A stretch of 64,000 nt of DNA from Gottfriedia acidiceleris. GTDB taxonomy: Bacteria > Bacillota > Bacilli > Bacillales > Bacillaceae_G. Positions 8,152-19,100 of the stretch are shown in pieces. The notes beneath the pieces were generated by a model, which made no database searches, was not told the origin of the DNA, and saw only the letters and a program-made list of their open reading frames with translations. The translations under genes and the position numbers were made by a program. Numbering within the stretch: the stretch's first letter is position 1; every line of letters starts with the position of its first letter. Where the stretch lies: the NCBI RefSeq assembly GCF_004138285.1, contig NZ_SCFN01000013.1, positions 1-64,000 of the forward strand, given 5' to 3'.

Positions 8152-9339
8152 ATGAGTAATGAAAACATCGAACAAAAGCATAATTTTACCATTTCACAGG
8201 AAGACTGGACCCTCCATCGTAAAGGACACGACGACCAACAGCGCCACCAAGAGAAGGTACAAGAGGCGATTAAAAAGAATTTAGCAGATTTGATCACAGA
8301 AGAAAGCATCATCATGTCAAACGGGCGCGATGTAGTAAAAATTCCAATTCGGTCACTAGATGAGTATAAGATTAGATACAACTACGATAAAAATAAACAC
8401 GTTGGTCAGGGTACTGGAGACAGTAAAGTTGGCGATGTAGTGGCAAGAGATGGTTCACAAGGTGGCCAGCCGCAAAAAGGTGCTGGTAAAGGGCAAGGAG
8501 CAGGTAAGGAATCAGGCGAAGATTATTATGAGGCAGAGGTTTCACTAATGGAATTAGAGGAAGCTCTTTTTAGTCAGTTAGAATTACCTGATTTAAAAAG
8601 AAAAGAACAAGATTTAAATACAGTAGAAAACATTGAATTTAATGACATTCGAAAAACTGGGTTAATGGGTAACATTGATAAAAAACGTACGATGATGTCA
8701 GCGTTTAAACGTAACGCAATGAGTGGTACGCCATCATTCTATCCGATATCTCCAGAAGACTTAAAGTTCCGTACATGGAATGAAATTAGAAAACCGGAAT
8801 CTAAAGCCGTAGTACTCGCAATGATGGATACGAGCGGAAGTATGGGCTTATGGGAAAAGTATATGGCACGAAGCTTCTTCTTTTGGATGACTAGATTTTT
8901 AAGAACAAAGTATGAATCAGTTGATATCGAGTTTATTGCCCACCATACTGAAGCAAAAGTAGTTACAGAAGAAGAGTTCTTCACAAAAGGAGAAAGCGGA
9001 GGAACGATCTGTTCATCTGCTTATCGTAAAGCTTTAGAAGTGATTGAATACAAATATTCTCCTGAAAGATATAATATCTATCCATTCCACTTCTCTGATG
9101 GAGATAATTTAACATCTGATAATGCTCGCTGCGTAAAATTAGTTCAAGAATTAATGAAAGTGAGCAATATGTTCGGATACGGAGAAGTAAACCAATATAA
9201 CCGACACTCTACTCTAATGTCCGCATATAAAAACATTAACGATGAAAAATTCCGCTACTACATCCTTAAACAAAAATCAGATGTATTCCATTCAATGAAG
9301 AGTTTCTTTAAACAAGAGCATGAGAAGGCAGCAAAATAA
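8152..9339 (+). CDS. yhbH: YhbH family sporulation protein (DUF444, VWA-like)
   Basis: 395-residue DUF444 protein, the usual partner of PrkA in spore formers and in proteobacterial prkA-yeaH operons. After a polar N-terminal third and a Gly/Lys/Gln-rich linker (about residues 95-120), a von Willebrand A-like domain carries the MIDAS motif DTSGS at residues 226-230. [16 protein letters not shown] and FGYGEVNQY follow near the C terminus. Strong site AGGGAGGG before ATG at 8152. It is separated from prkA only by the reductase gene, consistent with shared sporulation use. Confidence 0.93.
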   Translation: MSNENIEQKHNFTISQEDWTLHRKGHDDQQRHQEKVQEAIKKNLADLITEESIIMSNGRDVVKIPIRSLDEYKIRYNYDKNKHVGQGTGDSKVGDVVARDGSQGGQPQKGAGKGQGAGKESGEDYYEAEVSLMELEEALFSQLELPDLKRKEQDLNTVENIEFNDIRKTGLMGNIDKKRTMMSAFKRNAMSGTPSFYPISPEDLKFRTWNEIRKPESKAVVLAMMDTSGSMGLWEKYMARSFFFWMTRFLRTKYESVDIEFIAHHTEAKVVTEEEFFTKGESGGTICSSAYRKALEVIEYKYSPERYNIYPFHFSDGDNLTSDNARCVKLVQELMKVSNMFGYGEVNQYNRHSTLMSAYKNINDEKFRYYILKQKSDVFHSMKSFFKQEHEKAAK

Positions 9340-9381
9340 ACGCTGGACGATCGATTTAAATGAATTACGAATAGTAAGTGA

Positions 9382-9420
9382 AACCAAAAAAAAGCCCGAC
9401 AAAGGGCTTTTTTTGGTTTT
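9382..9420. terminator. Bidirectional terminator between yhbH and the ger operon
   Basis: 16-bp stem AACCAAAAAAAAGCCC / GGGCTTTTTTTGGTTT with a six-base loop. T-runs on both strands let it end both yhbH and the converging germination operon. Confidence 0.9.
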
Positions 9421-9463
9421 GTAATGTAAATAAATGATTGCTAAACTTTACTTGTTTTAACGG

Positions 9464-10558
9464 TCATAAAATAATCCCACTTGTATACATAGTCACTTTT
9501 GTATTGACCTCAAAGGGAACTTTTGAATAGTCCTTTTCCCAATTTAGCTTCTTCCATGTATCCGGATGATAAGCCATTAAATACCTGCCAATCCCTAACG
9601 CATCACAATTTGTTTCTTGAAGTATGCTAAATACTTCTATTAGCTCCTTTTCAATACTTTTAGCAATTTTGTTTTCTATCTCCATTTTCTTTAAATTACC
9701 TGCTAGATCTTCGCCAGTATACTCAGTTAAATCAATCTTTAATTTTAAATCAATTTTTACTTTAGGTAGGTTTCCATTTTTGATTTGTAGGTTTCTTTTT
9801 AAACTTTTTACTTTAAAAGAAACAATCTCATTATATCTTCCCAATGGTTCCGTCAAACTCATCGTATTACTTTTTTTGTCTTTTAGTAATAACAATAATT
9901 TTGACTGTTTATTATTTAGTATTTTGCCAGTAAATCGATTGTTTTCTAAAAGTGCCACACCTTTAATTTTAATTGTTTCATCGTCCGTTTTTTCTAAATA
10001 AGGTAGGACTAAATCAGTACCTGGATCATCCATTTTTTTGTAAACAGTTTCTTGCGTCTCTTTTGGAATAACAGAAATATTTTCAGCGGCTGCAAGCATT
10101 TCTGAAAGTGATTCACTAATAAAAATATCTTTATATGTTTTCATTTCAATGATGCTAGAAGCCTTTCCTTTTACAATTGCAACTCTTGAAGTTAGCGTAC
10201 TTCGAATAAATCGGAAATAATTATCAAAATAAGGATACAAATTATTTTTTGCAAGATCTTCGCCTAAAAGCATAACTAGTAGTTTGTTAGATGAAAAATT
10301 ACCAGGTATTTGATAATCAATATTGTTACGTATATCTCTTATAGATACCCCCTGATCACTGACCATATAATTGATATTTTCAGTTTGGTCACCTTTCGAA
10401 ATGCTAGTTCTGATGCTTACTGTTCCTTTAACCTTACCTTTTGGAAGTTGGTCAAATCCGACGCCAAGTACTAGTGCAGAATCTTTTAATGAGTGCTGGT
10501 CCCAGCATCCTGTTAATAAGAAGATTAATATAAAAGGAATAAAATGATATTTTTTCAT
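9464..10558 (-). CDS. Germinant receptor subunit C, Ger(x)C lipoprotein
   Basis: 364-residue lipoprotein of the GerAC/GerBC/GerKC family, attached to the inner spore membrane. The signal peptide ends in a lipobox, LLTGC, with the modified Cys at residue 18; the family's WDQHSLKD segment follows. The three-domain Ger(x)C ectodomain covers the rest. ATG at 10558 overlaps the subunit B stop by four bases (ATGA), so translation is coupled. Gene order A-B-C matches gerA, gerB and ynd operons, not gerK. The germinant cannot be inferred. Confidence 0.92.
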   Translation of the reverse strand: MKKYHFIPFILIFLLTGCWDQHSLKDSALVLGVGFDQLPKGKVKGTVSIRTSISKGDQTENINYMVSDQGVSIRDIRNNIDYQIPGNFSSNKLLVMLLGEDLAKNNLYPYFDNYFRFIRSTLTSRVAIVKGKASSIIEMKTYKDIFISESLSEMLAAAENISVIPKETQETVYKKMDDPGTDLVLPYLEKTDDETIKIKGVALLENNRFTGKILNNKQSKLLLLLKDKKSNTMSLTEPLGRYNEIVSFKVKSLKRNLQIKNGNLPKVKIDLKLKIDLTEYTGEDLAGNLKKMEIENKIAKSIEKELIEVFSILQETNCDALGIGRYLMAYHPDTWKKLNWEKDYSKVPFEVNTKVTMYTSGIIL

Positions 10559-11667
10559 GACAATTTAACTTCCTTACTTTTAATCTTAAAGAGAAGGGAT
10601 ATACATAAGATCAATGTTGGAATCAAAAGGATAAAAATAAAACTCGAAAAAGATAAAGTTTTTATTAGCATATCGATAAAACCATTTGAAGAAGGTACTA
10701 AATTACCAATTAGAAATACAATTATGCAAATAGTAATAGTAGAAAATGTACTAATTCTTTTCCTTTTTATTAAATTTGAAATACCGATATTAGCCAAATT
10801 TAAATAAGAAACATAAGAAGAGGCAATGATGACAAACCAAACTGAAAGAAATAGTAAATCAAGTCGCTCTAGTTCTTTGAAAAAAGTTAAAGTTTTAAAG
10901 ATATAAATTGTCGGTTCCGGAATTAACTGTAATTCTTTTTTACTAAAGAATATGAAACATAAAACAACAGTAAATAGATTAATCAGTGTAATAATTAGTA
11001 TAGAAAAAATAGAGCTTTTTATTTTTTTTCTATGAGGACCTTTAACAAATGGGTAGACAACTAAGAGACACTCAAAACCATGTAGGAAATAATAAGACGT
11101 ATAACTTCCTTTCAATATATGGGCAAAATTAACTTGAGCAACTGGTAGTAAAAACTTCCATTCCACCTGTTGAAATGCTTCGATACTAAAAATAAAAATG
11201 ATTAAAATTGTCCAGAAAGATAATTGGAAAAATCGTGTCATTGTTCGAATATTTTCTTTCCCTAAATAGATCCCAATTATCAATAAAAGGAGTAAAATGC
11301 TCCAAGTTGGTGAGTTTGGAAAAACCCATTTGCTAAAAACAAATAGATAAGATTGATTAATTATATAAGCTATAAAAATAAAATATAAAATATAACTGAT
11401 TTTTAGTATTCCACCGATCCATTTTCCGAAAAAAAACGTACAAATTTCAAAAATTGTTAAATTAGGGAACCGCTTAAGTAGAAATGAATATAGGAATATA
11501 GTACATACAGAATATAGACAAGAAAATAATAAAGAAATCCATCCATCATGAGAACTTTCTTTATATAAATACATTGGTAACGTTAAAGTTGCAACATTTA
11601 ATTGCACGATAACCATATAAAAAAATAATTGAAAGGATGAAATGGTCTCGTTTTTCTTAATTATCAT
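10555..11667 (-). CDS. Germinant receptor subunit B, spore permease (GerAB family)
   Basis: 370-residue APC-superfamily membrane protein with about ten hydrophobic helices, the subunit that binds germinant in GerA-type receptors. Near the N terminus it has SSFQLFFYMVIVQLNVATL, then the family's helices with little polar sequence. I place the start at ATG 11667, which overlaps the subunit A stop as ATGA and has AAAGGGTGG upstream; a GTG at 11676 has no site. Middle gene of a tightly overlapping A-B-C operon. Confidence 0.92.
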   Translation of the reverse strand: MIIKKNETISSFQLFFYMVIVQLNVATLTLPMYLYKESSHDGWISLLFSCLYSVCTIFLYSFLLKRFPNLTIFEICTFFFGKWIGGILKISYILYFIFIAYIINQSYLFVFSKWVFPNSPTWSILLLLLIIGIYLGKENIRTMTRFFQLSFWTILIIFIFSIEAFQQVEWKFLLPVAQVNFAHILKGSYTSYYFLHGFECLLVVYPFVKGPHRKKIKSSIFSILIITLINLFTVVLCFIFFSKKELQLIPEPTIYIFKTLTFFKELERLDLLFLSVWFVIIASSYVSYLNLANIGISNLIKRKRISTFSTITICIIVFLIGNLVPSSNGFIDMLIKTLSFSSFIFILLIPTLILCISLLFKIKSKEVKLS

Positions 11668-13124
11668 TTTTTCCACCCTTTCGTTTCATTGGTCTGATTT
11701 GTATCAACAGGCAATGCGTTTGTTGGCCTTGTCTTCATTTTCCAATTGGGTACTCTAATTAAAGCATCTTTTAAATCTTTTATTCGAATTGGTGCAAGTG
11801 GTGAAAAATAGGGAGTACCGAACGATTCGAGCTTAACAATATGAATAAAAATAAGCATTAAACCGAATATAATACCTACAAATCCATAAATTGATGCCAA
11901 AATAATCATTGGAAAACTGATTAATCGAAGTGAAAAGCTCATTTCGTTTGTGGGAACAACAAATGAAGCAACTGCTGTAATTGCAAGTACTACAGTCATT
12001 GTATTCGACACTAAATTTGCTTCAACAATAGCTGTACCGATAACTAGCCCTCCAACAATACCAATAGTTTGTGCAACTGGGCTAGGTAGTCGAATTGACG
12101 CCTCTCTTAATAGTTCCAAAACCACTTGCATTATTAGAGCCTCAACAAATGGAGAAAAGGGCACGTATTCAATACTGTTCTGAATTGTAGACACTAGTTC
12201 ATATGGGAGAATTTCATAGCTAAATGAAACAATAGCTATATATACTGCAGGTAAAGTTATACAGAGAAAAAAACAAAATAGTCTAATTAGTCTTAGAAAA
12301 GTCCCTATGAAAACTCTACTATTATAGTCATCGGGAGTTTGGAAAAACGTAAAAAAAGAAGCAGGCATAATTGAAACCGTTGGACTTCCTTCAACTATTA
12401 CGCAAATTTTACCGTCAAATAAATTAGAAATAACTCGGTCAGGGCGCTCCGTTTCTAGAATTTGTGGAAAGGGTGAAAGTGAACTATCCTCAATAAATTC
12501 TTCTAACTTACCGGTTGTTAAGTTATTTTTAAGTTGAATAGAGTTAATACGGTCTTTAACAATATCTAGAATATCTTTATTTACGATATTATCTAAATAT
12601 AAAATTCCGACATTTGTACCAGGATCTCCAATTGGTAAAACTTCTATTTTAAAATCAGAGCTTCTAATTCTACTTCTTAGAAAATTTATATTTTTATTAA
12701 GGCTCTCAACAAAACCATCATGAGAACCTGAAACAACTTTTTCATTTGTAGGCTCACTTGTCGATCTCACTTCAAATAAAACAGTATCTATAATAAACGC
12801 TTCATTTGATCCATCAACTAACAATACCGTATTTCCATTCGTAAGAGCCTCTTGTATTTCGTTCAAACAATTAGTTGTCGAAATAGTTGAAACAGGTAGA
12901 TCGGTCATGATATTACCTTGTTTGATATTTAAGAGTACTTTAATAATTTTTTCATTTATAATATCTTTATTCGAGATTGTATCAATAAAAGCAATACATA
13001 GTGGTCTATTATTGAAAGTAATCTTTCTAGTTTTGAAATCAAAAACATTTGAAAACTCTTCTTTTATTTTTTCTAAATTACTATTAATGTCTTTAGAAAT
13101 TGTAAGTGTTTGTTGTCTTTTCAA
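11664..13124 (-). CDS. Germinant receptor subunit A (GerAA/GerKA family)
   Basis: 486 residues. A soluble N-terminal domain of about 240 residues is followed by the signature VIVEGSPTVSIMPASFFTFF, then a membrane domain with several helices and the motif ALIMQVVLELLREASIRLP. The short cytosolic tail is basic. I chose TTG at 13124, seven bases after a near-perfect GGAGGTGG; the frame stays open to 13184 but there is no site there. First gene of the operon; it assembles with subunits B and C in the spore inner membrane. Confidence 0.93.
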   Translation of the reverse strand: MKRQQTLTISKDINSNLEKIKEEFSNVFDFKTRKITFNNRPLCIAFIDTISNKDIINEKIIKVLLNIKQGNIMTDLPVSTISTTNCLNEIQEALTNGNTVLLVDGSNEAFIIDTVLFEVRSTSEPTNEKVVSGSHDGFVESLNKNINFLRSRIRSSDFKIEVLPIGDPGTNVGILYLDNIVNKDILDIVKDRINSIQLKNNLTTGKLEEFIEDSSLSPFPQILETERPDRVISNLFDGKICVIVEGSPTVSIMPASFFTFFQTPDDYNSRVFIGTFLRLIRLFCFFLCITLPAVYIAIVSFSYEILPYELVSTIQNSIEYVPFSPFVEALIMQVVLELLREASIRLPSPVAQTIGIVGGLVIGTAIVEANLVSNTMTVVLAITAVASFVVPTNEMSFSLRLISFPMIILASIYGFVGIIFGLMLIFIHIVKLESFGTPYFSPLAPIRIKDLKDALIRVPNWKMKTRPTNALPVDTNQTNETKGWKK

Positions 13125-13144
13125 TAATATTCCACCTCCTATCG

Positions 13145-13176
13145 TATATTGTTTGTAAAATAGAAAAACATATTCA
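13145..13176 (-). promoter_or_regulatory. Possible SigG promoter of the germination operon
   Basis: On the minus strand TGAATA (13171-13176) and CAATATA (13145-13151) resemble SigG -35 and -10 elements just before the ribosome binding site. Ger operons are known SigG targets. The spacing is about 19 bases, one to two longer than usual, so this is tentative. Confidence 0.3.
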
Positions 13177-13228
13177 TTGGTCATTTTAAGTAATTGACTG
13201 ATAAATGAATGTTTATAAATAAAGAAAA

Positions 13229-13276
13229 AGGGCTATCTCATAGGTCAGATTAACTGACATGTGAGAGCCCTATTTT
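13229..13276. terminator. Imperfect hairpin with T-tail
   Basis: Bulged stem pairing GGGC-TCTCA with TGAGAGCCC and GTCAG with CTGAC around loop ATTAA, followed by TATTTTTA. No plus-strand gene ends before it. It may be an orphan terminator or a mobile-element remnant. Confidence 0.35.
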
Positions 13277-13687
13277 TAATTGTTAAAATAAAATGGTATT
13301 TCAATAACGCTTTTCATTTGTAGTTGTTATGTTAGCCCTTTTAATAGAGAATTAGCAGATCCTTATCAAGTTATTATTCAATATAGAGCATATTTGCAAG
13401 TTCTCCTTTTGAAAGTATCTACCTTTGTACAAGTTTTAGGTCATAATACCTTAACGGGTAGGGAAACTTTTAATTTTATTTGCGATTTTCAGATTTTATT
13501 TGCAGACCACTGTTCATTAGAATGTTTGATTACTCCCAACGGAGGGGTTTTTCAACATCTACTTTAAGGGGGGCAGTCTAGGTTTTTCTGGTTTTTGTCA
13601 TAATAAGTTAAAGTTTAATTAATCGGGTTAAGAGGAGTGTGTCATATTAAATAATGTTAGAAAGCTTTTTTTCTATTCTTATTGAAT
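13277..13687. other. Intergenic region without a recognisable gene
   Basis: About 400 bases between the germination operon and the LysR gene. No frame longer than a few dozen codons looks coding. A small GC-rich hairpin (CTCC-CAAC-GGAG followed by GGGGTTTTT) lies near 13540. Confidence 0.35.
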
Positions 13688-14578
13688 CTAATTATTTAAT
13701 AACAAAATGGATTTTACATAACTGATTAACAAATTAGCAATATCCGATTTTTGTTTATATGAATGTAGTACCCAAAAATCCTGATAAAGTAAGTCCGAAT
13801 TTTTTATCGGAATTACCTTTAGTTCACCATTTAAAACTTTAGGGTAATTAATTAAAGATATATCGTATCCAACAGATATAGCTTTATTATCGGCAACCAT
13901 TTGGATTAATGCACTTCCTCTATCTGCATATAAAAAGACTTTGTTACCATTCATTTTAATAGCATTTTGTAAGCTTTTACCGCCTAGTCTGTGAAATATG
14001 AATTTCTGTTCAACTAGGTCATTTAGAGTGACGAAATCCTTATTATATAATGTAGATTTTTTTCCTACTACGATACAAGGATAACCAATATGCAAGTGCT
14101 CATACTTTAAATGATTTTGTTCTAATTCATTTTTTGACGCTGATAAAAATGCTAAATCTGTATTGGTATTATTAAAACTTTTTATTATTTCTATAGAATC
14201 TGATTCTTCTAACTCGAACGTAATATCATCTCTTTCATCTGAAATCTTTAATATTGCTTGATGAACTATAGTAGATATTGCAGGTGTGAATGATACTTTT
14301 AGATGATTCGTAAGAGATTTCTCGTATTGGTTTAATTTATGATGTAATTCTTTTAAATTGTTTAATATATCATGAGCCTTGTCTGCAAGAATTCTCCCTT
14401 GAGGAGTTAAAATTGCCCCTCTATTATCTCGATGAAAAATTGTAATATTCAATTCTTTTTCTAATTGAGCAATTGATTGACTAATAGCAGATGGTGAAAT
14501 GTGAATTTTTTCTGCAGCCTTCGATATTGACTTCTCATTTGCTACTTCCAGAATATACTCGAGTTGATTAAAATTCAT
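13688..14578 (-). CDS. LysR family transcriptional regulator
   Basis: 296 residues. The N-terminal winged helix-turn-helix (residues 1-60, MNFNQLEYILEVANEKSISKAAEKIHISPSAISQS region) is typical of LysR, followed by the linker helix and a substrate-binding domain with GIS/SVGYDISLI-type core. It is transcribed away from the RRNPP regulator gene, with 195 bases between them. LysR genes often act on the neighbouring divergent gene, but I see no clear operator. AAAGGGG lies about ten bases before the ATG. Confidence 0.88.
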   Translation of the reverse strand: MNFNQLEYILEVANEKSISKAAEKIHISPSAISQSIAQLEKELNITIFHRDNRGAILTPQGRILADKAHDILNNLKELHHKLNQYEKSLTNHLKVSFTPAISTIVHQAILKISDERDDITFELEESDSIEIIKSFNNTNTDLAFLSASKNELEQNHLKYEHLHIGYPCIVVGKKSTLYNKDFVTLNDLVEQKFIFHRLGGKSLQNAIKMNGNKVFLYADRGSALIQMVADNKAISVGYDISLINYPKVLNGELKVIPIKNSDLLYQDFWVLHSYKQKSDIANLLISYVKSILLLNN

Positions 14579-14773
14579 TTGAATGTACCCCTTTTACTTC
14601 AGAAAGTAAAATTATCATTTTAGAAATATAATATATTAGTTTTGAATTAATAGATAGAAGTTTGAATATGTAAATACTGGGCATTAAGTTTTCCTTAAAG
14701 TGACATGAAATTGTTTAAATACATTTAAATAAATCCTACAGTTAAAATTAGTTTATAAGGTAGGAGGGAGAAA

Positions 14774-16033
14774 ATGAATCAGATACTTTTAGATGAATTT
14801 AAAATACAATTGTATAGTAAGGGTTGGAATCATAATGATTTAGCTGATCACTCTGGAATCCATCCTAGTGACATTTCAAGAGTTTTTCTAAATAAAAAAG
14901 TACTTTCCTTCCATTATTTAAATGATATTACACGTGCATTTGGGCTACCTGAGCAGACTTACTATCTCCAGTATTCCAAATTATGCTTTAATCGGAATAA
15001 ATACTTAGATAAAAGAAGAAGTACTGCATATATCTATCGATGTGCTATTAAAAACTATGAAAATGAACTAAATCATATTATTACTTTAATATTGGAAGAG
15101 AGAGCGAAAACGATACGTACTAGGAATATGCAAACTCTTTTTCTAGCAGCTGAAAAATTATTTAATGAAGGATTTGAAAAAGAGTCTCTACCTATTTATC
15201 AAATCATTATTGATCATATGCCAGACTATAATACAGAGGAAGTTGCAATTAGTTATTTTCGGAAGTTTTATGTGAATAGATTTACCGAATATGGCCAATT
15301 TGCAATTGCTCAAGTAATTGAAAATATCGCTAATATGCCTCTACAGTTTCAAGAGTTAACCTATTTATATCTGACGGCCACTTATTATATATTAAAAAAA
15401 TGGGATGAAGTGCTCCATTATGCAAAGAGATTAGAAAAAATAACATCAAAACCAGAGCATTTAGGGAGAGCTCTTTTGTATCAATGTTTTGCATTAACTA
15501 GGTTAGGAAGCTCATTAGAAGAAGTATTAGACAAAATAGATCAATATGCAACGATTAATGATTATTTTGCTGATATTGCAGTAGGTAATCGACTTGTAGC
15601 ATTCATTAACTTTGGTCATTACGATTATGTTGATGACTATTTAAAGTGGCTATCTAATCGAGATGATCTTTATGTAGGAATACCAAAAATTTTGGATACA
15701 TTTCTAAAAATGGGTAGAATAAGCGATGCTACTCACTTAATTGAAAAGTATAATACTTTACTAGTAAACTTATCAACCAGCTCGGATTTGTATAAGCAGC
15801 AATTATATAATGAATATTGTTATTTTTACGCGCTATTTTTATGTGAAAAAAAAGAATATCATCGAGGATTGATTGAACTAATTAATGTTGCTGAACGTTT
15901 GAAGAGTAATCATAGTGAAAAATTTTTTCATACGATTTTGGCATTATGGAAATATAGAAAACATTTCAATTCGGAAATTGAAGAAAAATATATTCATATG
16001 TTATCAGGTTCAAAATTTGACGAAATACAGTGA
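14774..16033 (+). CDS. RRNPP/AimR-like peptide-responsive transcriptional regulator
   Basis: 419 residues. Residues about 5-65 form an HTH of the XRE type (GWNHNDLADHSGIHPSDISR), and the remaining 350 residues are helix pairs of TPR type, as in AimR, NprR and PlcR. Such proteins bind a secreted short peptide and switch promoters on or off. No phage genes are near, so this is a chromosomal AimR-like regulator. AGGAGGGAG lies before ATG at 14774. A terminator follows directly, then a repeat cluster and the large protease gene. By analogy with NprR next to its protease gene, the protease is the likely target (inference). Confidence 0.75.
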   Translation: MNQILLDEFKIQLYSKGWNHNDLADHSGIHPSDISRVFLNKKVLSFHYLNDITRAFGLPEQTYYLQYSKLCFNRNKYLDKRRSTAYIYRCAIKNYENELNHIITLILEERAKTIRTRNMQTLFLAAEKLFNEGFEKESLPIYQIIIDHMPDYNTEEVAISYFRKFYVNRFTEYGQFAIAQVIENIANMPLQFQELTYLYLTATYYILKKWDEVLHYAKRLEKITSKPEHLGRALLYQCFALTRLGSSLEEVLDKIDQYATINDYFADIAVGNRLVAFINFGHYDYVDDYLKWLSNRDDLYVGIPKILDTFLKMGRISDATHLIEKYNTLLVNLSTSSDLYKQQLYNEYCYFYALFLCEKKEYHRGLIELINVAERLKSNHSEKFFHTILALWKYRKHFNSEIEEKYIHMLSGSKFDEIQ

Positions 16034-16122
16034 AAGGAAGAAAAGAACTCTTAATTGGGTTCTTTTTGTTTTGCTTTTTCAAGTCGAAATTAGTCGAAAT
16101 TTTGACTACATTTGTAGAATAG
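16030..16122 (+). CDS. Candidate 30-residue signalling propeptide
   Basis: A GTG at 16030 overlaps the stop codon of the RRNPP-like regulator (GTGA) and opens a 30-codon frame. The product has a basic start (MKGRKE), a hydrophobic core (LLIGFFLFCFF) and a polar tail (KSKLVEILTTFVE), the pattern of exported Phr/NprX-like propeptides. Against it: the start has no good ribosome binding site, the frame crosses the terminator at 16041 and it also crosses the operator-like repeats. Reported as a possibility only. Confidence 0.22.
   Translation: MKGRKELLIGFFLFCFFKSKLVEILTTFVE
16041..16069 (+). terminator. Terminator of the RRNPP-like regulator gene
   Basis: Stem AAAAGAAC / GTTCTTTT extended by two further pairs, loop TTAATT, followed by TTTTGTTTT. 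It begins eight bases past the stop codon. Confidence 0.7.
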
Positions 16123-16149
16123 TCGAATCGTGTCAAATTTCCTTATAAT
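16081..16149 (+). promoter_or_regulatory. Operator cluster and promoter before the subtilase gene
   Basis: Four copies of one motif: AAGTCGAAATT (16081-16091), TAGTCGAAATT (16091-16101), its reverse complement AATTTTGACTA (16098-16108, one mismatch) and TAGTCGAAT (16120-16128). Copies 1 and 2 are ten bases apart. A perfect repeat CTACA-TT-TGTAG lies at 16106-16117. TATAAT at 16144-16149 has no proper -35; the last copy lies where the -35 should be, as expected for an activator-dependent promoter. Confidence 0.6.
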
Positions 16150-16193
16150 ATTAATTGAAAGATAATTGCAAAAATTAATGGGGGAGAGAAAAG

Positions 16194-19100
16194 ATGAAAA
16201 AGAGAATTAGAAAAAATGTTACGACAGTGGCACTTACAACAGGTCTTGTAGCTAGCGTTTTTAATCCTGTTTCTGTTACGCAAAACGTTCACGCACAATC
16301 AATGTCAAAAGTGGAACAAGTTTTATCAGCATTAACTCCGGCTCAACGCGAGGCAATTAAACAATTAAAAATTAGTGACAAAACGGGACTTCAAGTATCT
16401 CCTGATTTAGATCTAACAAGTGACGCTCCAACTTCTGTCATTGTTGAATTTAAGGACAAGCCAGCACAAACAGCAGTAACGGTAGCAGAAACAGAAGGAA
16501 CAACTCTTTCTGAAGAGGATGCACAAGCAAAAGTAGATGCTTCACACGAATCGTTTGATCAAGATTTAAAAACGATTTTTAGTAAAGAGTTAAATGAGAA
16601 GAAAAATCCATACAAAATTAAACGCTCTTACAAAAAAGCATTTAATGGGGTTTCAATGACACTCCCTGCTAATAAAGTTAAATCATTACTTAAATCGAAT
16701 GCTGTTCAGGCAGTATGGAGTGATTTGCATGTTCAGTTAGATGATCCATCTGTTAAAGAACAAGCGTCTGGACAACAAGGTCCAACTCATAATATGGTAA
16801 CGTTCCCTGGCGTTGAAAAACTTCATGAAGAAGGTTATACAGGAAAAGGTGTAAAAATCGGTATTCTTGATACGGGAATCGATTACAATCACCCGGATTT
16901 AAAAGGTGCATTTAAAGGTGGATACGATTTCGTTGATAATGATAATGATCCGATGGAGACAACCTATGCGGATTGGAAGAAATCGGGACAACCTGAGACA
17001 AGTGGTGGTGAAGCCTACTATACTGAGCATGGAACGCATGTAGCCGGAATTATTGCTGGACAAGGTAAAAATAATGCGGACTATGCGGTTACGGGTGTTG
17101 CACCAGATGCTGACATTTATGCTTATCGTGTGTTAGGACGATACGGATCTGGTCAAACTTCAGCAATATTGGCTGGTATTGATAAAGCAGTATCAGACGG
17201 TATGGATATCATTAGTATGTCACTAGGAGCAAACTACAATGACCCGTTATTCCCTACGGCAATTGCAGTTAATAATGCCGTACTTTCAGGGGTAACAGCA
17301 GTAGTTGCAGCAGGAAATTCTGGAAATCGTATGTATACACTAGGCTCACCAGGAAATTCACCTTTGGCAATCACGGTTGGAGCAAGCGATACTTCTGTTA
17401 CCATACCACAATATTCAGCAACTGCTCATCCATCAACAGGTGATACACCAGTTGATATGAAGCTAGCTGCACAAGGGTATTCTGATAATGTAGCAGATTT
17501 ACAAGGTCAAACATTTAAATTGGTAAATGTAGGATTTGGTAAAGATACTTCATACTATAAACGTGATTCGAATGGTAATATGATACCAAGAGATGTTGAT
17601 GGAAAAATTGTTGTTGCAACACGTGGTAGCGTAAGTATAGCAGATATCGTCTCTACTGCTATAAAGCATGGAGCAAAGGCTGTTATATTAAGCAATGCAG
17701 ATAATGATACATTACAAGATGTATATTTAGGAAATACATTTGGATATATCCCAACATTTTTAATAAACAGTAAACAAGGTCATGCTATTACAGGTGATTT
17801 ACCGCTAACAAACGCAAAGTTAGATGCTTCGATCGACTTTACATTTGGTAATATGAGTCAAACTGTCACACAAGGTAATAAATTAGCAGACTTTAGTTCA
17901 AGAGGTCCATCACGTGTCCTATATGATATTAAACCAGAAGTAACAGCACCAGGGGTTTCTGTCTTCTCAACTGTGCCTGCTTATATGCATAAAGATGACA
18001 ATGGTAATCCATTAACTGGTTACCAAGATGCGTATGAACGTTTATCTGGTACATCGATGGCTACACCAAATGTTTCTGGGGTAGCGGCTTTATTAAAACA
18101 AGCTCATCCAGACATGACGCCAGCAGATATTAAGGCAACATTAATGAATACAGCTGATCCATTAAATGATAAATATAGTGTATACGAAGTAGGTGCTGGT
18201 CTAGTTAATCCGTATAAAGCTGTTCATACACAAACAGAAATTCAAGTGAAAGACAAGACGAAAACGTTAAGCAGTAATGCGAAAGATTCGGGTGATACTA
18301 CTCTAGCAAGTAAAGGAATTAAAACAATTAAAAATATTACAGGTGCATTAAGCTTTGGGGAGCAAGCAGTTAATGGTAAAGATCTGACTGATCAACGTTC
18401 CATCACTTTATTTAATAAAGGCTCTGAAGATAAAACGTATGATGTAAAGGTTCAATTCCAGACATTGGATGGCCGATTTACAAATGACTCTAGAGCAGAC
18501 CAAGATGCTGCAGCTAATGGCGTTACGCTAGATGTGAAATCATCTGTAAAAGTAAAACGATATAGCAGTGCGAATATGGATGCTACAATCAATGTGCCTA
18601 AAACTGCTAAACTTGGAACGTACGAAGGATATGTTGTTTACACAAATCAAAAGAATCCTGATGAAACGTATAAAATTCCATTTGCAATTCATACAGTTGA
18701 TGAAGGAATTGATTATGTAAAAGGTGAACCATCTGCTTTCACAATACCTTACGAAGCAGCTAGCACTTCAACAAAATGGTCAGTGGGCTTAGAATTCAAA
18801 TTGAAATCTCATATGCGTACATTTGACTTCTTCCTTGTCGATCCAAAAACAAACGAAGAAATTGGATATCTTGGTACAGCGGACGGAATGGGAGCGGATG
18901 AGAATATTGAATATTATTTCCAAGGTATATTGAACCAAGGACAATATTATCCATTAACAGGAAACCCTGATAACCCGATTACATTTGATTATAAGGAAGT
19001 TGACCCTGGATTATGGAAAATACGAATGGTTGGTACAAATGATAAAGGTGTAACCTTTACGAATGACGCTCCAATTTTCTATGGAGAAAAAGAGCCAAAG

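Noticed and set aside
13229-13620. Insertion-sequence remnant between the germination operon and the LysR gene
   Set aside because: The hairpin resembles some IS ends, but there is no second end, no target duplication and no transposase-like frame.
14774-16033. Prophage lysis-lysogeny module because the regulator is AimR-like
   Set aside because: No integrase, repressor, terminase or other phage gene is near; the neighbours are a LysR gene and a protease gene.
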